34,874 bases of DNA from CAZFHZ01 sp964519015 (GTDB taxonomy: Bacteria; Blakebacterota; Blakebacteria; Blakebacterales; CAYUVJ01): assembly GCA_964519015.1 (NCBI GenBank), contig CAZFHZ010000028.1, positions 1 to 34,874 on the forward strand, written 5' to 3'. The translations under genes were made by a program, and so were the position numbers. Shown one piece after another: positions 24,204 through 32,061 of this stretch. Within the stretch, counting starts at the first letter, position 1; every line of letters starts with the position of its first letter. The notes below the pieces were generated by a model, which worked only from the letters and a program-made list of their open reading frames with translations, did no database searches and was not told where the DNA came from.

Positions 24204-25100
24204 ATGAGACATCGCTTCATCACCGCCTCGATCCTGGCCCTGCCGCTGGTGGTGGGGTGCGGGGGAGGGGAGGGTCCGCCGCCGGCCGGACTCCCGGTAG
24301 CCGTCAGCATCCCCCCCCAGGTGTGGCTGGTGGAACGCATCGGCGGGGCCCGGGTGAGCGTGCTCCCGATCCTTTCCCCCGGGGACAGCCCGCATACCTA
24401 TCAGCCCACCGACGCCCAGATCAGCCGCATCCTGCAGACCCGGCTTTACCTCCGTATGGGGGTCGCCTTCGAAGAAGGCCCCTGGTTCGCGGCCATCCGC
24501 TCGGCCGGCCGGCCGGTCATCGTCGACCAGCGGGCGGGGGTCCCGCTGCGGGCCATGGTGGAGCACCACCACGAGCCGGGGGAGCCCGAGGGTGCCCATA
24601 GCGAGGGGGGGGAGGGGCTCGATCCCCATATCTGGCTTTCCCCCCGGTTGCTCAAGATCCAGGCCGCCACCATCGCCCGGGCCCTGGCCGAAACCGACCC
24701 TGATCACGCTGCCGAGTACCGCGCCAACCTGGAGGTGGTGCTGGGAGACCTGGACGAACTCGACGCCCGGTTGACCGAACGGCTCGCGCCCGCCCGGGGG
24801 CGCACCTTCCTGGTCTTCCATCCCGCCTGGGGCTACTTCGCCGCCGATTACGGACTGGTCCAGGAAGCGATCGAGATCGAAGGGAAGGAGCCGAGCGACA
24901 GCGAACTGACGGCCATCCAACGGCTCGCCCGCGAGCGGGGGATCGGGGTGATCTTCGTCCAGCCCCAGATCGCCGGGCTCTCGGCCCAGGCGGTCGCCCG
25001 GGCCATCGGGGCCCGGCTGGAGACCCTCGATCCGATGGACCGCGACCTCCCCGCTAATCTGCTGCGCGCGGCCGCAGCGATCGCGGAGGCAAGCCGATGA
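24204..25100 (+). CDS. znuA: zinc-type ABC transporter substrate-binding lipoprotein
   Basis: A 298-residue cluster A-I metal-binding protein (ZnuA/AdcA/MntC group). The signal peptide ends in a lipobox (LPLVVGC, then GGGEG). Metal-ligand histidines are visible in GDSPHTYQPT, LDPHIWLSP and FHPAWGYF. A His/Glu-rich loop (HHHEPGEPEGAHSEGGEG) at about residues 121-138 is typical of zinc rather than manganese binders. It captures the metal outside the inner membrane and passes it to the permease. The ATG at 24204 follows gggaga. It overlaps the ATPase gene by four bases. No clear Zur-type operator was identified in the upstream gap. Confidence 0.92.
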   Translation: MRHRFITASILALPLVVGCGGGEGPPPAGLPVAVSIPPQVWLVERIGGARVSVLPILSPGDSPHTYQPTDAQISRILQTRLYLRMGVAFEEGPWFAAIRSAGRPVIVDQRAGVPLRAMVEHHHEPGEPEGAHSEGGEGLDPHIWLSPRLLKIQAATIARALAETDPDHAAEYRANLEVVLGDLDELDARLTERLAPARGRTFLVFHPAWGYFAADYGLVQEAIEIEGKEPSDSELTAIQRLARERGIGVIFVQPQIAGLSAQAVARAIGARLETLDPMDRDLPANLLRAAAAIAEASR

Positions 25101-25879
25101 ATGGGCGGGCCCCGGCGGTGGAACTGCGGAACGTGACCTTCCGCTACCCGGGAGGGGAGACCCTGCCGGCCGTCATCGATGATGTCACTTTGAGGGTCGA
25201 GGCCGATGACTATCTGGGATTGATTGGTCCCAACGGGGGAGGGAAGACCACCCTGCTGCGGATCATGCTGGGTCTGCTCCGGCCCCAGCGCGGCACGGTC
25301 ACCGTACTGGGCGGTACTCCTCTCCAGGTGCGGTCGCGGATCGGATACGTGCCCCAGCATGCCCAGATCGACACCAGTGTCCCGGCCAGCGTCCTCGACG
25401 TGGTGCTGATGGGCCGGCTGGGCCATTCCCCGTGGGGGGTGCGCTTCAGTGGGGAGGACACCGACCGGGCCCGGGCGGCCCTGGAACTGGCCGGCGTCCA
25501 GGGACTGGCCGAGCGCCCGCTCGCCTCCCTCTCCGGAGGGCAGCGCCAGCGGGTGTTGATAGCCCGGGCGCTCGTCTCCGAAGCCGAGATCCTGCTGCTC
25601 GACGAGCCGATGGCGGGAGTGGACGCGCCCATGGAACAGAGCCTGCACGAGCTGCTGGAGCGGCTCAACGAACAGCTCCCCATCGTCATCGTCAGCCACG
25701 ACGTGGCCTTCGTCGACTCGGGGCTCAAGCACGTCGCCTGCATCAACCGCCGGCTGGTCTGCCACGGCGCCTCCGAGATCACTGCCGAGATGATCAGCGC
25801 GGCCTACAGCGACCATGACCACCTGAAGATCGTGCAGCACCAGCAGGAGTGTCCGACCCGCGAGGAGCCCCATCCATGA
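25097..25879 (+). CDS. znuC: zinc-type ABC transporter ATPase
   Basis: A 260-residue ABC ATPase that powers the importer. Walker A is GPNGGGKTTLL (note Gly in place of the usual Ala/Ser), the signature is LSGGQRQR, and Walker B is ILLLDEPMAGVD, followed by the H-loop IVSHDVAF. The ATG at 25097 overlaps the substrate-binding protein's TGA (ATGA), and its own TGA overlaps the permease ATG, so all three genes are translationally coupled. Confidence 0.95.
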   Translation: MNGRAPAVELRNVTFRYPGGETLPAVIDDVTLRVEADDYLGLIGPNGGGKTTLLRIMLGLLRPQRGTVTVLGGTPLQVRSRIGYVPQHAQIDTSVPASVLDVVLMGRLGHSPWGVRFSGEDTDRARAALELAGVQGLAERPLASLSGGQRQRVLIARALVSEAEILLLDEPMAGVDAPMEQSLHELLERLNEQLPIVIVSHDVAFVDSGLKHVACINRRLVCHGASEITAEMISAAYSDHDHLKIVQHQQECPTREEPHP

Positions 25880-26730
25880 TCGCGTTCTTCCGCGACATGG
25901 CGGTCAACCCGCTCCTGCTGTCCGGTCTGGTGGCGGGGGTGCTGGCCGCGGTCGCCTGCGGGGTGATCGGACCCTTCGTCATCACGCGGCGGATCACCTT
26001 CCTGGCCGGCGCGGTGGCCCACATGGCGGTGGGGGGTATCGGCGTGTCCATCTTCCTGCGCTACTACCTCCCGGGGATCTTCGGCTGGCTCGACCCCTTC
26101 TATGGAGCGGTGGCGGTCGCCGTGGCCGGGGCGCTCTCGGTGGGGATCGCCCATCACCGGGTCAAGGAACGGATCGACACCCTGATCGGGGCGATGTGGG
26201 CCATCGGGATGGCGGTCGGCATCCTCCTGGTGAAGTTCACCCCCGGGTACCAGGTCGAGCTGATGAGCTACCTGTTCGGCAACATCGCCGTGGTCCAGCC
26301 GATCCACGTGGTGCGCCTGCTGGTCATCGACCTGGTGATCCTGGCCGTGGGGGCGCGCTACTACAAGCGACTGGTGGCGGTGAGCCTGGACGAGGAGTAT
26401 GCCGGGCTGCAGGGAGTGGATCCGCTCGGCACCAACCTGCTCCTGCTGGTCCTGGTCGCCCTGACCGTGGTTAGCCTGATGCAGGTGGTCGGCCTGATCC
26501 TGGTGCTGGCCCTGATCACACTGCCGGCCGCCACCGCCGGCCACTACGCCCGCCGGCTGGGGAGCATGATGCTGCTGGCCACCGGGATCGCCGTGGTGAC
26601 CGCCACCTTGCCGCGCATCGCGGTCTACGGGACCGGGATCTCCCCCGAGTCGGCCATCGTCCTGACCGCCGGTTTCATTTATCTGGTCTCGGTGCTCATT
26701 CGGGAACTCGGGACCGTCCTGCGGCGTTGA
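25876..26730 (+). CDS. znuB: zinc-type ABC transporter permease
   Basis: A 284-residue ABC-3 family permease with about eight hydrophobic segments (for example LLLSGLVAGVLAAVACGVIG near the start and ALTVVSLMQVVGLILVLALI towards the end). The family's MSYLFGNIAVV block is present. It forms the membrane channel of the importer encoded by the two upstream genes. The true start is the ATG at 25876, overlapping the ATPase stop; a longer frame exists to 25849. Eight bases upstream lies GAGGAG. Confidence 0.95.
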   Translation: MIAFFRDMAVNPLLLSGLVAGVLAAVACGVIGPFVITRRITFLAGAVAHMAVGGIGVSIFLRYYLPGIFGWLDPFYGAVAVAVAGALSVGIAHHRVKERIDTLIGAMWAIGMAVGILLVKFTPGYQVELMSYLFGNIAVVQPIHVVRLLVIDLVILAVGARYYKRLVAVSLDEEYAGLQGVDPLGTNLLLLVLVALTVVSLMQVVGLILVLALITLPAATAGHYARRLGSMMLLATGIAVVTATLPRIAVYGTGISPESAIVLTAGFIYLVSVLIRELGTVLRR

Positions 26731-26879
26731 AGCGGATACCGGGGGAACGACGATTCCGGATGACAGCCTTCGGGATTGCTGACAAAATAACTTGACCTGT
26801 CCAAAGGCAGGACGCGGCGGGGGAGCCTGTACCGGAACGGCAGCCTCCGTCGGTAGGAACCGAATCGGGGAGCGCTTCC

Positions 26880-27524
26880 ATGTCCAGACTAGTCCGGCAA
26901 TACCTTCTGCCACCCCTTCTGCTCGCCCTGCTCATCGCCGCCGCCGGCTGCGCCGCGAACAAGGAGATGCAGGCCACCATCGACCAGAACCAGGCCCGCA
27001 TCACCGAACTGGAAGGGCGGATCACCCAGCTCCAGACCGATCTGAGCAGTTCCCAGACGGCGCTTGAGCGCGCTCAGGGGGAGCGGGACCAGCTCAGCGT
27101 CACCATCAACGAGTTGCGGGGGCAGATCAGCGCCCTCGAGGCCGACAAGACCCGCCTGACCGGCGAGCTGGCCGCCCAGATGGACAGCACGGCCGCGGCG
27201 CGTACTCAGGTGACCGACCTGGAGGGTCAGATCCGTACGCTGCGCAGCCGGCTCGCCCAGCGGCAGAACCGGATCACCGAGCTGGAGGCCCAGATCGCCC
27301 AGCTCCAGCAGAACATCACTACCCTGAACGACACCATCGATGGGCTGCGCCGGAAGATCACGGCTCTGACCGGGGAGAAGGACGCCCTGCAGGTCCAGAT
27401 GGACCAGGCCATCGCCGCCAAGGACAGCACCATCAACCTGCTCACCATCCTCCTGGTGGTGGCGGTGGTGGCGGCCCTCGGGGCGGGCGTCTTCGCCTTC
27501 CTGGGAGCCCGCAAGAAGGCCTGA
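26880..27524 (+). CDS. coiled-coil lipoprotein with C-terminal membrane segment
   Basis: A 214-residue protein I cannot place in a named family. A lipoprotein signal (LLLALLIAAAGC, then AANKEM) is followed by about 155 residues of nearly unbroken heptad coiled coil, with close repeats such as ITELEGRITQLQ and ITELEAQIAQLQ, in a strongly Glu/Gln/Leu/Thr-rich context. The C-terminus is one membrane segment (LLTILLVVAVVAALGAGVFAF) ending in ARKKA. If both ends are inserted, the rod could bridge two membranes or loop back on one. The ATG at 26880 directly precedes the signal. It follows the zinc importer by 149 bases and ends at a palindrome that may terminate transcription. Confidence 0.8.
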   Translation: MSRLVRQYLLPPLLLALLIAAAGCAANKEMQATIDQNQARITELEGRITQLQTDLSSSQTALERAQGERDQLSVTINELRGQISALEADKTRLTGELAAQMDSTAAARTQVTDLEGQIRTLRSRLAQRQNRITELEAQIAQLQQNITTLNDTIDGLRRKITALTGEKDALQVQMDQAIAAKDSTINLLTILLVVAVVAALGAGVFAFLGARKKA

Positions 27525-27553
27525 ACCGGGGTGGGAATCGGCCAGGATCGTCA

Positions 27554-27577
27554 AGCGGCGGCCGATCGGCCGCCGCT
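27554..27577 (+). terminator. 24-base perfect palindrome after the coiled-coil gene
   Basis: AGCGGCGGCCGA and TCGGCCGCCGCT form a perfect palindrome 30 bases after the coiled-coil stop, able to fold as a GC-rich hairpin with a tight loop; ctctgcgttc follows rather than a clean U-run. Confidence 0.55.
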
Positions 27578-27679
27578 CTGCGTTCATCTCCTCTCCGGGA
27601 GAAGTGTCCGCCCCGCGCTCGGCTTATCCTCCCTTCCCGCCTGCGGCGCAACCCCCCTGTCGACGGGCGCGTACCAGCT

Positions 27680-27714
27680 AGTGTCCTGACTCGGGACACT
27701 GGTGTCCTGATTCA
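27680..27714. repeat. GTGTCCTGA inverted and direct repeats
   Basis: AGTGTCC (27680-27686), seven bases, GGACACT (27694-27700) form an inverted repeat, and GTGTCCTGA occurs twice 21 bases apart (27681 and 27702). It lies 43-77 bases before the next gene's ATG. A near copy of one half (TGACTCAGGACACT) is found at 8977-8990. It may be an operator or a small dispersed repeat. Confidence 0.5.
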
Positions 27715-27756
27715 GAAGAACGGCGGTCCGACCGAAACCCCCACGGAGGTTGTCTC

Positions 27757-28866
27757 ATGAAACGTCTTCTCCCCCTGGCCGGCGTGCTGGCGCTGGCCCT
27801 CCCCCTGACCGCGCTCGCCCAATCGGATGAGGGATCCCAGCGTTCCGGCCCCGGCCTCTCCTTGACCGTCAACAGCTGGGGGCTGGCCCTGGGGAACGTC
27901 CCCCGGGTCAACGGCGTGCGCATCAACTGGCGGGACCGGTATCTGGAAGAGGTCAACGGACTCAACATCACCCTGTGGCATCCGATCGATCTGCCGAAGG
28001 ATGCCCCGGGGGGCACCGTCAACGGGATCTCCCTGGGGCTCTTCGCCCCGGCGGCGAACCGGCTGAACGGGATCAACATCGGCGGGGTGGCCGTACTCGC
28101 CCGGGATCGACTGTGGGGGGTCAACCTGGGCGGACTGGCTGCCGTTTCGGAAGGTACGATCACCGGCCTGAACTTCGGCACGCTCGCCGTAGTGGGGGGG
28201 CAGAGCGTGACCGGTATCTCGCTGGGAGGGCTGGCCGTGGTCAGCGAGGGTCCCATGCTGGGACTCAATGTGGGGGGGCTGGCCGTGGTCAGCGAGAAGG
28301 GTCTCACCGGCGTGAGTGTGGGTCCTCTCGGGGCGGTCGTCGCCCAGGGGCCGATCCGGGGATTCCAGTTCGGTGGGCTGGCGGTGGTGAGTGAACGGGA
28401 ACTGTGGGGATTCCAGGCCGCCGGGCTGGTGACGGTGACGGCGGGTGAGGTGACCGGGGTCAGCCTGGCCGGACTGGCCGTGGTCGGGGAGGACCGGATC
28501 ACCGGACTCTCGATCGGCGGGCTGGCCGTCGTTTCCGCGGGACCGGTCCGATGGCTGCAGGCCGGCGGGCTGGCGGTGGCTTCGGACGAGTCGGTGTCGG
28601 GGATCACCCTGGCCGGCTACCGCATCCACACTCCGAAGCTGAACGGGGCGGCCTTCGCGCTGGTGACCATGACCCCGACCGATCTGACCGGGATCGGGAT
28701 CGGAGGCTACAACGACGTACGGGGCATCCAGAGAGGGATCACCATCGGATTGCTCAACCGGGCCCGGGAGCTCCACGGGGTCCAGATCGGACTCTTCAAC
28801 TACGCCGAGAACAATCCTCCCCTCTTTCGCTACCTGCCGGTACTCAATCTCCACCTGAAGGACTGA
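27757..28866 (+). CDS. exported 16-residue-repeat protein (LA_2272 surface-repeat-like)
   Basis: A 369-residue exported protein with a Sec signal (LPLAGVLALALPLTALA, cleavage near AQS). Residues 106-282 hold eleven tandem units of 16 residues (one has 17) with the pattern [IVL]-x-[LIV]-G-G-L-A-V-V-S-x-x-x-[LIM]-x-G, for example ISLGGLAVVSEGPMLG. Such short Gly/hydrophobic repeats suggest a beta-helix or beta-solenoid, as proposed for LA_2272-type surface repeat proteins. The flanks use looser versions of the same repeat (GISLGLFAP, GIGIGGYND, VQIGLFNYA). Role unknown; likely envelope or surface. The ATG at 27757 follows ggaggttgtctc. A strong terminator follows at 28877. Confidence 0.8.
   Translation: MKRLLPLAGVLALALPLTALAQSDEGSQRSGPGLSLTVNSWGLALGNVPRVNGVRINWRDRYLEEVNGLNITLWHPIDLPKDAPGGTVNGISLGLFAPAANRLNGINIGGVAVLARDRLWGVNLGGLAAVSEGTITGLNFGTLAVVGGQSVTGISLGGLAVVSEGPMLGLNVGGLAVVSEKGLTGVSVGPLGAVVAQGPIRGFQFGGLAVVSERELWGFQAAGLVTVTAGEVTGVSLAGLAVVGEDRITGLSIGGLAVVSAGPVRWLQAGGLAVASDESVSGITLAGYRIHTPKLNGAAFALVTMTPTDLTGIGIGGYNDVRGIQRGITIGLLNRARELHGVQIGLFNYAENNPPLFRYLPVLNLHLKD
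28072..28602 (+). repeat. eleven tandem 48-bp coding repeats
   Basis: The DNA encoding residues 106-282 of the surface-repeat protein consists of 48-bp units (one of 51 bp). The core ggcgggctggccgtggt recurs in most units, but the rest of each unit is diverged, so the array is old and selected at protein level. Confidence 0.85.
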
Positions 28867-28876
28867 CCATCCAGGT

Positions 28877-28904
28877 CGGCCCCGGACCTTGCGGTCCGGG
28901 GCCG
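28877..28904 (+). terminator. intrinsic terminator-like hairpin after the repeat protein
   Basis: CGGCCCCGGACC, loop TTGC, GGTCCGGGGCCG: a perfect 12-bp stem 10 bases after the stop codon of the repeat protein. It is followed by gtccggctccctgatttctcctt, which is only modestly U-rich. Confidence 0.7.
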
Positions 28905-28925
28905 GTCCGGCTCCCTGATTTCTCC

Positions 28926-28953
28926 TTGCATTGCCGTCGGGAGGGGGTAGACT
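28926..28953 (+). promoter_or_regulatory. sigma-70-like promoter for the cold shock gene
   Basis: TTGCAT (28926-28931), a 16-base spacer, then TAGACT (28948-28953). Transcription would start near 28960, leaving a leader of about 170 bases before the cold shock start codon, similar in length to known cspA leaders. Confidence 0.5.
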
Positions 28954-29000
28954 CTCGGCGTGTGCACGACGCAGCAGCAGTACCCGACGTAGCAGGAGAC

Positions 29001-29035
29001 AAGGCACCGGGTCGACGTCATGCTCCCGGTGCCTT
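29001..29035 (+). promoter_or_regulatory. terminator-like hairpin inside the cold shock leader
   Basis: AAGGCACCGGG (29001-29011), 13 bases, CCCGGTGCCTT (29025-29035) form a perfect 11-bp stem followed by cttcgttg. It lies between the predicted promoter and the cold shock gene, so it could act as an attenuator or a stabilising leader structure. Confidence 0.5.
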
Positions 29036-29084
29036 CTTCGTTGCCGGCCGTGGCACCGTTGACGCGCTCGTGACCGTCGTCGCC

Positions 29085-29107
29085 CGGACTGGAGTCCGCC
29101 GGACTCC
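29085..29107 (+). promoter_or_regulatory. mutually exclusive hairpins before the cold shock ribosome-binding site
   Basis: GGAGTCC (29091-29097) can pair with GGACTCC (29101-29107, 3-base loop) or, as AGTCCG (29093-29098), with CGGACT (29085-29090). The two folds cannot coexist and end just upstream of the AAAGGAAG site, a layout that suits a temperature-sensitive switch. Confidence 0.4.
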
Positions 29108-29128
29108 GCAGCAAAGGAAGCATGCGGT

Positions 29129-29332
29129 ATGGCGCAGGGAACTGTGAAGTGGTTCAACGATCAGAAGGGTTTCGGATTCATCACTCCTGATGGAGAGTCG
29201 AAAGACTGCTTCGTCCATTACACAGCGATCGTGGGAGAGGGATTCAAGTCCCTGAGCGAGGGAGAGCGCGTCGAGTTCGAGGTCGTGCAGGGCGATAAGG
29301 GCCCGGCCGCCCAGAACGTCCGCAAGCTCTAG
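29129..29332 (+). CDS. csp: cold shock protein (CspA family)
   Basis: A 67-residue cold shock domain protein, standard length. RNP1 is KGFGFITP and RNP2 is CFVHYTAI (the usual VFVH is CFVH here). It binds single-stranded RNA/DNA and melts secondary structure. The ATG at 29129 follows AAAGGAAG. It is monocistronic, with a predicted promoter at 28926-28953, a structured leader of about 170 bases and a strong intrinsic terminator at 29357. Its codon use is less GC-extreme than the neighbours, as expected for a highly expressed gene. Confidence 0.96.
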   Translation: MAQGTVKWFNDQKGFGFITPDGESKDCFVHYTAIVGEGFKSLSEGERVEFEVVQGDKGPAAQNVRKL

Positions 29333-29356
29333 TCCATCATCCGCAACGGATACTCC

Positions 29357-29388
29357 GAGGCCCTCCGGACTGCCGTCCGGAGGGCCTC
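29357..29388 (+). terminator. strong intrinsic terminator after the cold shock gene
   Basis: GAGGCCCTCCGGAC, loop TGCC, GTCCGGAGGGCCTC: a perfect 14-bp stem 24 bases after the stop, followed by TTCCTTG. It may also work in reverse for the convergent propeller gene ending at 29483. Confidence 0.85.
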
Positions 29389-29482
29389 TTCCTTGATGTG
29401 CCGCTCTTGTCCGATACCGATCCCGGCCGGGACCGCCCGCCCTCCGCCGGGAGGGGAGAGCCGACCGAGGACCCGCTCCCGT

Positions 29483-30544
29483 TCAGTCCGCGATCCGGTA
29501 GACCCGCACCACGTCCTGGCCGCGGATGGAGACCACGTAACGCTGCCGGGTCGCATCGTAGGCCACCCGGGCCGCCGAGGTGCCCAGGTCGAGGTCGACC
29601 TGTTTGGTGAAGTCGGGGACCGAGTACTCCACCAGGTGCGTGCCGGTGGCCAGCACCAGCCGGCTCCCCAGCGCCACCCATTCGATTCCCCCCTCGTTCG
29701 GGTATTCGCGGATGTCCACCTCGCGGACCGGCTCCAGTGTGTCGCTGTCGTAGACCCGCAGCTTCCCCACGTAGAAGGAAGACTCCCGCTGGTTGGTGAA
29801 GAACTGCCCGTTGACCGGGTCGGCCACCACGAAGTTGGGCCGGTAGGTGGTCGGGAAGAGCAGGGTGTCGACCACGGTCCGGGTGGCCGTGTCGATGACG
29901 TCGATCCGGCCGTCGTCCAGGTTGCCGATGAAGAGCCGGTCACGCCCCGGGTCGACCGCCACCGAGGGCCCGGTCTCGAAGGACCAGGAACCCCCCCGCT
30001 CGAGACGGTAGCGGATGGTGTCGATCGGGGCTCCGCCGGCCGCCCCGAACACGAAGACCAGGCCGCTGCGCATGTCGGCCGTCCAGATGCGCCCGCCGCC
30101 GTCGGAGTCGTAGACCAGCCCGGCGGGATAGGAGGACCAGTCCCAGTCCCCGACCCCGGGGGCGTAGACCGCGTTGACTTCCTCCAGCCCCGGCACGGAG
30201 TAGGCCGTGATCTTGCGGTTGGCGTCGTCGTTGGCCCAGAGCTGCCCGGTGGCGGGCACATACAGCAGGTCCTTCGGGTTGCCGTACACGTCGACCGTGT
30301 CCACCACCGCCAGGGTGGCCGCGTCGATCAGCATGATGCTGTTGGGAGCGCCCACCACGTCGTTGATGTAGTTGGCGACCGCGTAGTAGTCCCCGGCCAC
30401 CTCCACCTCGACCGGTTCGCTCCCCACGGCGATCTCGGCGACCAGGGTGAAGGTGTCCGCTCCGGCGGGGCCCGCAGGGTTCTCCTCGCAGGCAACCAGC
30501 AGCAGCGGGAGCAGGAGGGTGAGGGCGAAGGGATGACGACGCAT
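29483..30544 (-). CDS. YncE-like beta-propeller lipoprotein
   Basis: A 353-residue lipoprotein (signal FALTLLLPLLLVAC, then EENPAG). The mature part has repeated beta-propeller blades of the YncE / YVTN type, with phrases such as IMLIDAATLAVVDTVDVYGNP, IDVIDTATRTVVDTLLFP and RVYDSDTLEPVREVDI recurring about every 45 residues; around seven blades are likely. Such proteins bind partners or ligands in the periplasm or at the outer membrane; the ligand is unknown. The ATG at 30544 has GGAGA five bases upstream. It is divergent from the Tat-exported aminotransferase-like gene over 180 bases. Confidence 0.85.
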   Translation of the reverse strand: MRRHPFALTLLLPLLLVACEENPAGPAGADTFTLVAEIAVGSEPVEVEVAGDYYAVANYINDVVGAPNSIMLIDAATLAVVDTVDVYGNPKDLLYVPATGQLWANDDANRKITAYSVPGLEEVNAVYAPGVGDWDWSSYPAGLVYDSDGGGRIWTADMRSGLVFVFGAAGGAPIDTIRYRLERGGSWSFETGPSVAVDPGRDRLFIGNLDDGRIDVIDTATRTVVDTLLFPTTYRPNFVVADPVNGQFFTNQRESSFYVGKLRVYDSDTLEPVREVDIREYPNEGGIEWVALGSRLVLATGTHLVEYSVPDFTKQVDLDLGTSAARVAYDATRQRYVVSIRGQDVVRVYRIAD

Positions 30545-30724
30545 GGTGTTCTCCAACTCAAAGGTTTGGGAGCGGACTGGCGGTCCGGTCTCAAGATAAG
30601 CAGGGGACCGCCCCGGCGACAGCGGGTGGTGGTTCTGGGGTGCAACGGCGATCCGGTGGCGTTGACACATCCCGTGCCCGGGTGGAGACTATCACAGACC
30701 CACCCCCCGACGGAGGAACCGATC

Positions 30725-32059
30725 ATGAGCGAGCGGGCCCGTGAAGTGCTCGAGGGTATCCCCATGACGTATTCACGGAGGGGCTTCGTCCGCGTGCTGG
30801 CCGGCGGCGCCGCCCTCTCACTGACGGCGCTCGAAGGGGCCACGGCCGAGGTCTATTCGCGGCTTGACGGACTGAACGCCGATTACCAGGGGCAGGACTC
30901 CCCCGACGGGATCTACTGGGAGGCCCTGCGGGAGCATTTCATGTTCCAGGACGGGCTCATCATGATGAACAACGGCACGGTCGGCCCGATGCCGCGCCCC
31001 GTCTTCAACACCCTGGTCCGCTATTTCAAGATCCAGGCCACCAACCCGTTCGAGGTCTACGACCACTTCGGCGGCTACGTGAACGAGACCCGGCGCCGCC
31101 TGGCCGCTTTCATCGGAGCCGGTGAGGACGAAGTGGTCATGGACCGCAATACGACCGAGGGGATGAACTTCATCGCCAACGGGCTCGACCTGAAGGCGGG
31201 GGACGAGGTGCTCCTTTCCTCGCTCGAGCACCCCGGCGGCACGCACCCCTGGAACCTGAAGGCGAAACGCCACGGCATCAAGCTCGTGACGGTGCCGGTG
31301 GGAGCGCCGCCCGCGAACGTCCATGAGATCGTGGGCGCCTTCGAGAAGGCGATCACGCCGCGCACCAAGGTCATCTCGATCAGTCACACCGTCTACATCA
31401 CGGGGCTGATCGCCCCGGTCAAGGAACTGGCCGAGCTGGCCCACGCCCGCGGGCTGCTCCTGCTGGTCGACTCCGCCCACGGGCTGGGCATGCTCGACCT
31501 GGACATGCGCGGCTACGGGGCCGACTACTACTGCTCCAGCCCCTACAAGTGGCTGGGTTCCCCCTGCGGGGTGGGACTCCTCTATATGAAGCGCGCCTCG
31601 CAGGACCAGGTCTGGCCGACCATCGCCTCCTCGGGCTGGGACAACGCCGCCTCGGGGGCCCACCGCTTCGAGACCCTGAGCCAGCGGGCCGATCCGATCA
31701 TCATCGCCCTGGGCGAGGCGCTCGACTTCCAGTCCCGGGTGGGGAAGGCGCGCATCGCGCGGCGGATCCGCACCCTGGCCGGCCACCTCAAGGACGGGCT
31801 GGCGGCGATCCCGAAGGTGCGCCTGCACACCAACCGGGACGATTACCTGAGCGCCGGGCTGACCGCCTTCTCGATCGAGGGGGTGGACCCGCAGCGGGTG
31901 GTCGACTACGTGCGGGAGAAGCACAACATCGTGGTGCGCACCATCGGCAGCGCGGCCGCGGGCACCCGGGGCACCCGCGTCTCGACCCACTACTGGCTCT
32001 CCACCCGGGAGGTCGACCTCTTCCTGGAAGGGGTCGAAGAGCTGGCCCGGGGAGCCTGA
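30725..32059 (+). CDS. Tat-exported class V aminotransferase / cysteine-desulfurase-fold protein
   Basis: A 444-residue PLP enzyme of aminotransferase class V, similar to isopenicillin-N epimerase-like and cysteine-desulfurase-like members. A twin-arginine signal (SRRGFVRVLAGGAALSLTAL) near the N-terminus points to export of the folded, cofactor-loaded protein. The PLP lysine is K275 in CSSPYKWLGSPCGVG; the cofactor-binding Asp is in LLLVDSAHGLGMLD, and substrate-phosphate contacts are in DRNTTEGMNF. There is no Cys-loop typical of desulfurases, so epimerase or lyase chemistry is more likely. The ATG at 30725 follows GGAGGA by seven bases. The next gene starts two bases after its stop. Confidence 0.9.
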   Translation: MSERAREVLEGIPMTYSRRGFVRVLAGGAALSLTALEGATAEVYSRLDGLNADYQGQDSPDGIYWEALREHFMFQDGLIMMNNGTVGPMPRPVFNTLVRYFKIQATNPFEVYDHFGGYVNETRRRLAAFIGAGEDEVVMDRNTTEGMNFIANGLDLKAGDEVLLSSLEHPGGTHPWNLKAKRHGIKLVTVPVGAPPANVHEIVGAFEKAITPRTKVISISHTVYITGLIAPVKELAELAHARGLLLLVDSAHGLGMLDLDMRGYGADYYCSSPYKWLGSPCGVGLLYMKRASQDQVWPTIASSGWDNAASGAHRFETLSQRADPIIIALGEALDFQSRVGKARIARRIRTLAGHLKDGLAAIPKVRLHTNRDDYLSAGLTAFSIEGVDPQRVVDYVREKHNIVVRTIGSAAAGTRGTRVSTHYWLSTREVDLFLEGVEELARGA

Positions 32060-32061
32060 GG

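Noticed and set aside
28072..28602. CRISPR-like array
   Set aside because: The 48-bp units are coding, in frame, diverged and without spacers; they encode protein repeats.
28961..29147. Small protein gene in the cold shock leader
   Set aside because: An open frame exists from a GTG near 28961 but has no ribosome-binding site and overlaps the cold shock start; the region is better explained as structured leader RNA.
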